This document shows positions 4,751-5,906 of a DNA stretch of 5,906 nt, piece after piece. A program made the position numbers and the translations under genes. This DNA comes from Chloroflexota bacterium (GTDB lineage Bacteria > Chloroflexota > Dormibacteria > Aeolococcales > Aeolococcaceae): contig VBHE01000063.1 in the NCBI GenBank assembly GCA_005889515.1, positions 17,913 through 23,818 on the forward strand, given 5' to 3'. How positions within the stretch are numbered: position 1 is the first letter of the stretch; every line of letters begins with the position of its first letter. The notes below the pieces were generated by a model. It was given only the letters and a program-made list of their open reading frames with translations. It had not been told where the DNA came from and did no database searches.

Positions 4751-5892
4751 CACTGCATGTCCATGAACAGCCCGCTCGAGTTGGGCCCAGGAGGCACGGT
4801 CACGCCGTTGTCCCGGCCGGGCATGCCGCTGTAGGTGTCGTGGCCGGCGCGGTCGATGAAGACCCCGAGGCCCGCCTGGTCGCCGTACCCCAGTGACCCG
4901 GTGTGGCGCAGCGGCGGGTTGTTGAGGCTCAGGTGCTCCACCGGGACCGCCGCCCGGTAGGTGTCGTCGCCGGAGTCGTCGACGAGGATGCCGACCCCGT
5001 TGAAGAAGCCGGTGCCCTCGTCCCAGCGGGCGAGGCTGTCGCAGAGCCCCGTCGTCGAGAGCGCACCGCCCGCCCCCGGCCGCCCGTCGGCGGTCCCCGG
5101 CACCTTGGGACGGGGCAGGCTGTAGTCGTAGAGGTCGTTGCCGGCCAGGTCGTGGAGGATCCCCGTCCCCTGGAGGACGCCGATCCCCTTGGCCATCCGG
5201 ATGGCGGTGTAGTGGTCGTCGCCCTGCTCGTCGCGGAGGATGCCGACCCCGCCCGCGTGCCCGGCGCCCTGGGCCATGGTCTTGCCCACGTAGGTGTCGT
5301 CGCCGGCGGCGTCGATGAGCACCCCCACCCCGGCGAAGCCCGCGCCCTCGGTCATGATCCGCTGCACCAGCGGGTCGTCCGTGAACCAGCCGTCGACGTC
5401 GGGCTCGGGCGGCTTGACGCGCCCGTAGGTGTCGTTCCCCGCCATGTCGAGGAGCAGCGCCGCCGCGATGACGCACTGCCCCTCGTGGAGGTCGAAGACG
5501 GGGTTCACGCAGCCGCGCGCGGGCCCGATCGTGGGCGCCGGCGATGCCGGCGGCCCGCGGCGCACGTCCATGAGGTTGCCGCCGGCGCTGTTGTGGTAGT
5601 GGTCGTTGCCGCCGCGGTCGACGCTGAGGACGTAGTCGTTCAGGACGACGTCGTCGGTGCCCACGTTGTCGAGGCGGAGCACCGGCCAGAGGTCGACGCT
5701 GCCGCCCATGTCGTGGGGGGCGCTCGCGAGGAAGCGCTTCAGCTCCAGTCCGCCGCGCTCGAGCCGCAGGGCGCAGGCGCGGACCGCGGCGACGTCGGCG
5801 TTCGAGAGGGTGACGGTCGCGGCAACGCGGTCGTCGAGCAGCGCCGACACCGGCTCCGGGAGGTGGGAGACGAGCGCGTCGCTCGCGTCCAT
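4750..5892 (-). CDS. D-x2-G-x-D-x-Y repeat protein, predicted beta-solenoid, possibly 5'-truncated lipoprotein
   Basis: 380 residues from ATG 5892. Residues 1-60 are mostly helical. From residue 75 on there are seven copies of D-x2-G-[NDH]-D-x-Y starting at 92, 149, 194, 221, 248, 305 and 347, each after a G-x-G-[VI]-[LF]-x-D strand and often a preceding [QEK]-G-x-G turn (TEGAGFAGVGVLIDAAGDDT is the clearest). Three adjacent copies are exactly 27 residues apart, and the others carry 15-30 residue insertions. An eighth half unit (SGLFMDMQ) closes the protein. Regular Gly/Asp turns suggest a beta-solenoid, perhaps binding calcium, but this is not the RTX nonapeptide. Similar Gly-Asp-Asp-x-Tyr repeats occur in uncharacterised bacterial proteins; no function is known to me. 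Cysteines 40, 128, 140 and 284 are present. The frame stays open to the window edge, and the four codons before ATG read L-G-S-C, a lipobox-like sequence, so the true start may lie outside. Against that, GGGGAG sits four bases before the ATG. It is co-transcribed with the cupredoxin gene. Confidence 0.75.
   Translation of the reverse strand: MDASDALVSHLPEPVSALLDDRVAATVTLSNADVAAVRACALRLERGGLELKRFLASAPHDMGGSVDLWPVLRLDNVGTDDVVLNDYVLSVDRGGNDHYHNSAGGNLMDVRRGPPASPAPTIGPARGCVNPVFDLHEGQCVIAAALLLDMAGNDTYGRVKPPEPDVDGWFTDDPLVQRIMTEGAGFAGVGVLIDAAGDDTYVGKTMAQGAGHAGGVGILRDEQGDDHYTAIRMAKGIGVLQGTGILHDLAGNDLYDYSLPRPKVPGTADGRPGAGGALSTTGLCDSLARWDEGTGFFNGVGILVDDSGDDTYRAAVPVEHLSLNNPPLRHTGSLGYGDQAGLGVFIDRAGHDTYSGMPGRDNGVTVPPGPNSSGLFMDMQ
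5149..5325 (-). repeat. Core of the 27-residue repeat array at DNA level
   Basis: Within the solenoid gene, three consecutive 81-base units cover residues about 190-248. On the plus strand they are recognisable by recurring GTAGGTGTCGTCGCC-type segments (the codons for G-D-D-T-Y read backwards) and GATGCCGACCCCG or GAGCACCCCCACCCCG segments. Units are diverged at the nucleotide level, which indicates an old duplication rather than recent expansion. Confidence 0.6.
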
Positions 5893-5906
5893 GCAGCTCC
5901 CCAGGG

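Noticed and set aside
4103..4834. A 243-codon plus-strand frame spanning the acetyltransferase and cupredoxin
   Set aside because: It is out of frame with the acetyltransferase motifs and antisense to the cupredoxin copper site. The product is low-complexity.
4750..5892. RTX (hemolysin-type calcium-binding) repeats
   Set aside because: The nonapeptide GGxGxDxUx and its 9-residue period are absent. The repeat here is D-x2-G-x-D-x-Y with a 27-residue period.

Overview
This is a very GC-rich window with GTG starts, heavy Ala/Arg/Pro/Gly codon use and at least two starts that look leaderless (an extended -10-like hexamer placed just upstream of a GTG). That combination suggests an uncultured actinobacterium or a member of the Chloroflexota/Dormibacterota. 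No marker gene settles which, so the taxonomy is a guess. No rRNA, tRNA, CRISPR array, transposase or phage gene was seen. Because of the high GC content, long open frames appear on both strands, and most are antisense shadows. The largest real gene runs off the left edge.

Layout. Bases 1-1713 (minus) encode an electron transfer flavoprotein whose beta and alpha subunits are fused into one chain, cut at its C-terminus by the window edge. Directly upstream in the same direction, bases 1738-2877 (minus) encode a membrane protein made of one TM helix, a MacB-type periplasmic core domain and a second TM helix. The rest of the FtsX permease is missing. A divergent intergenic region of about 170 bp (2878-3047) carries overlapping -10-like hexamers pointing both ways. 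Rightward from it comes a small secreted protein (3048-3377) built of DRGG/DRRG repeats with a Cys-hydrophobic-Cys tail. It is followed by a strong GC hairpin, then a putative lipoprotein of unknown function (3454-4086) and a small GNAT-like acetyltransferase (4125-4430).

The last two genes are on the minus strand and converge on the acetyltransferase, the two coding ends sharing the palindrome CTAG. They are a 380-residue (or longer) protein with seven copies of a D-x2-G-x-D-x-Y repeat (4750-5892) and, overlapping its stop by one base, an amicyanin-like cupredoxin with a complete type-1 copper ligand set (4427-4750).

How they may work together. The repeat protein and cupredoxin are almost certainly co-expressed and probably both act outside the membrane. 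A copper redox protein paired with a predicted beta-solenoid is the most system-like unit here. The ETF fusion and the MacB-domain protein form a second likely transcription unit, but no functional link between them, or to the cupredoxin pair, can be shown from this sequence.
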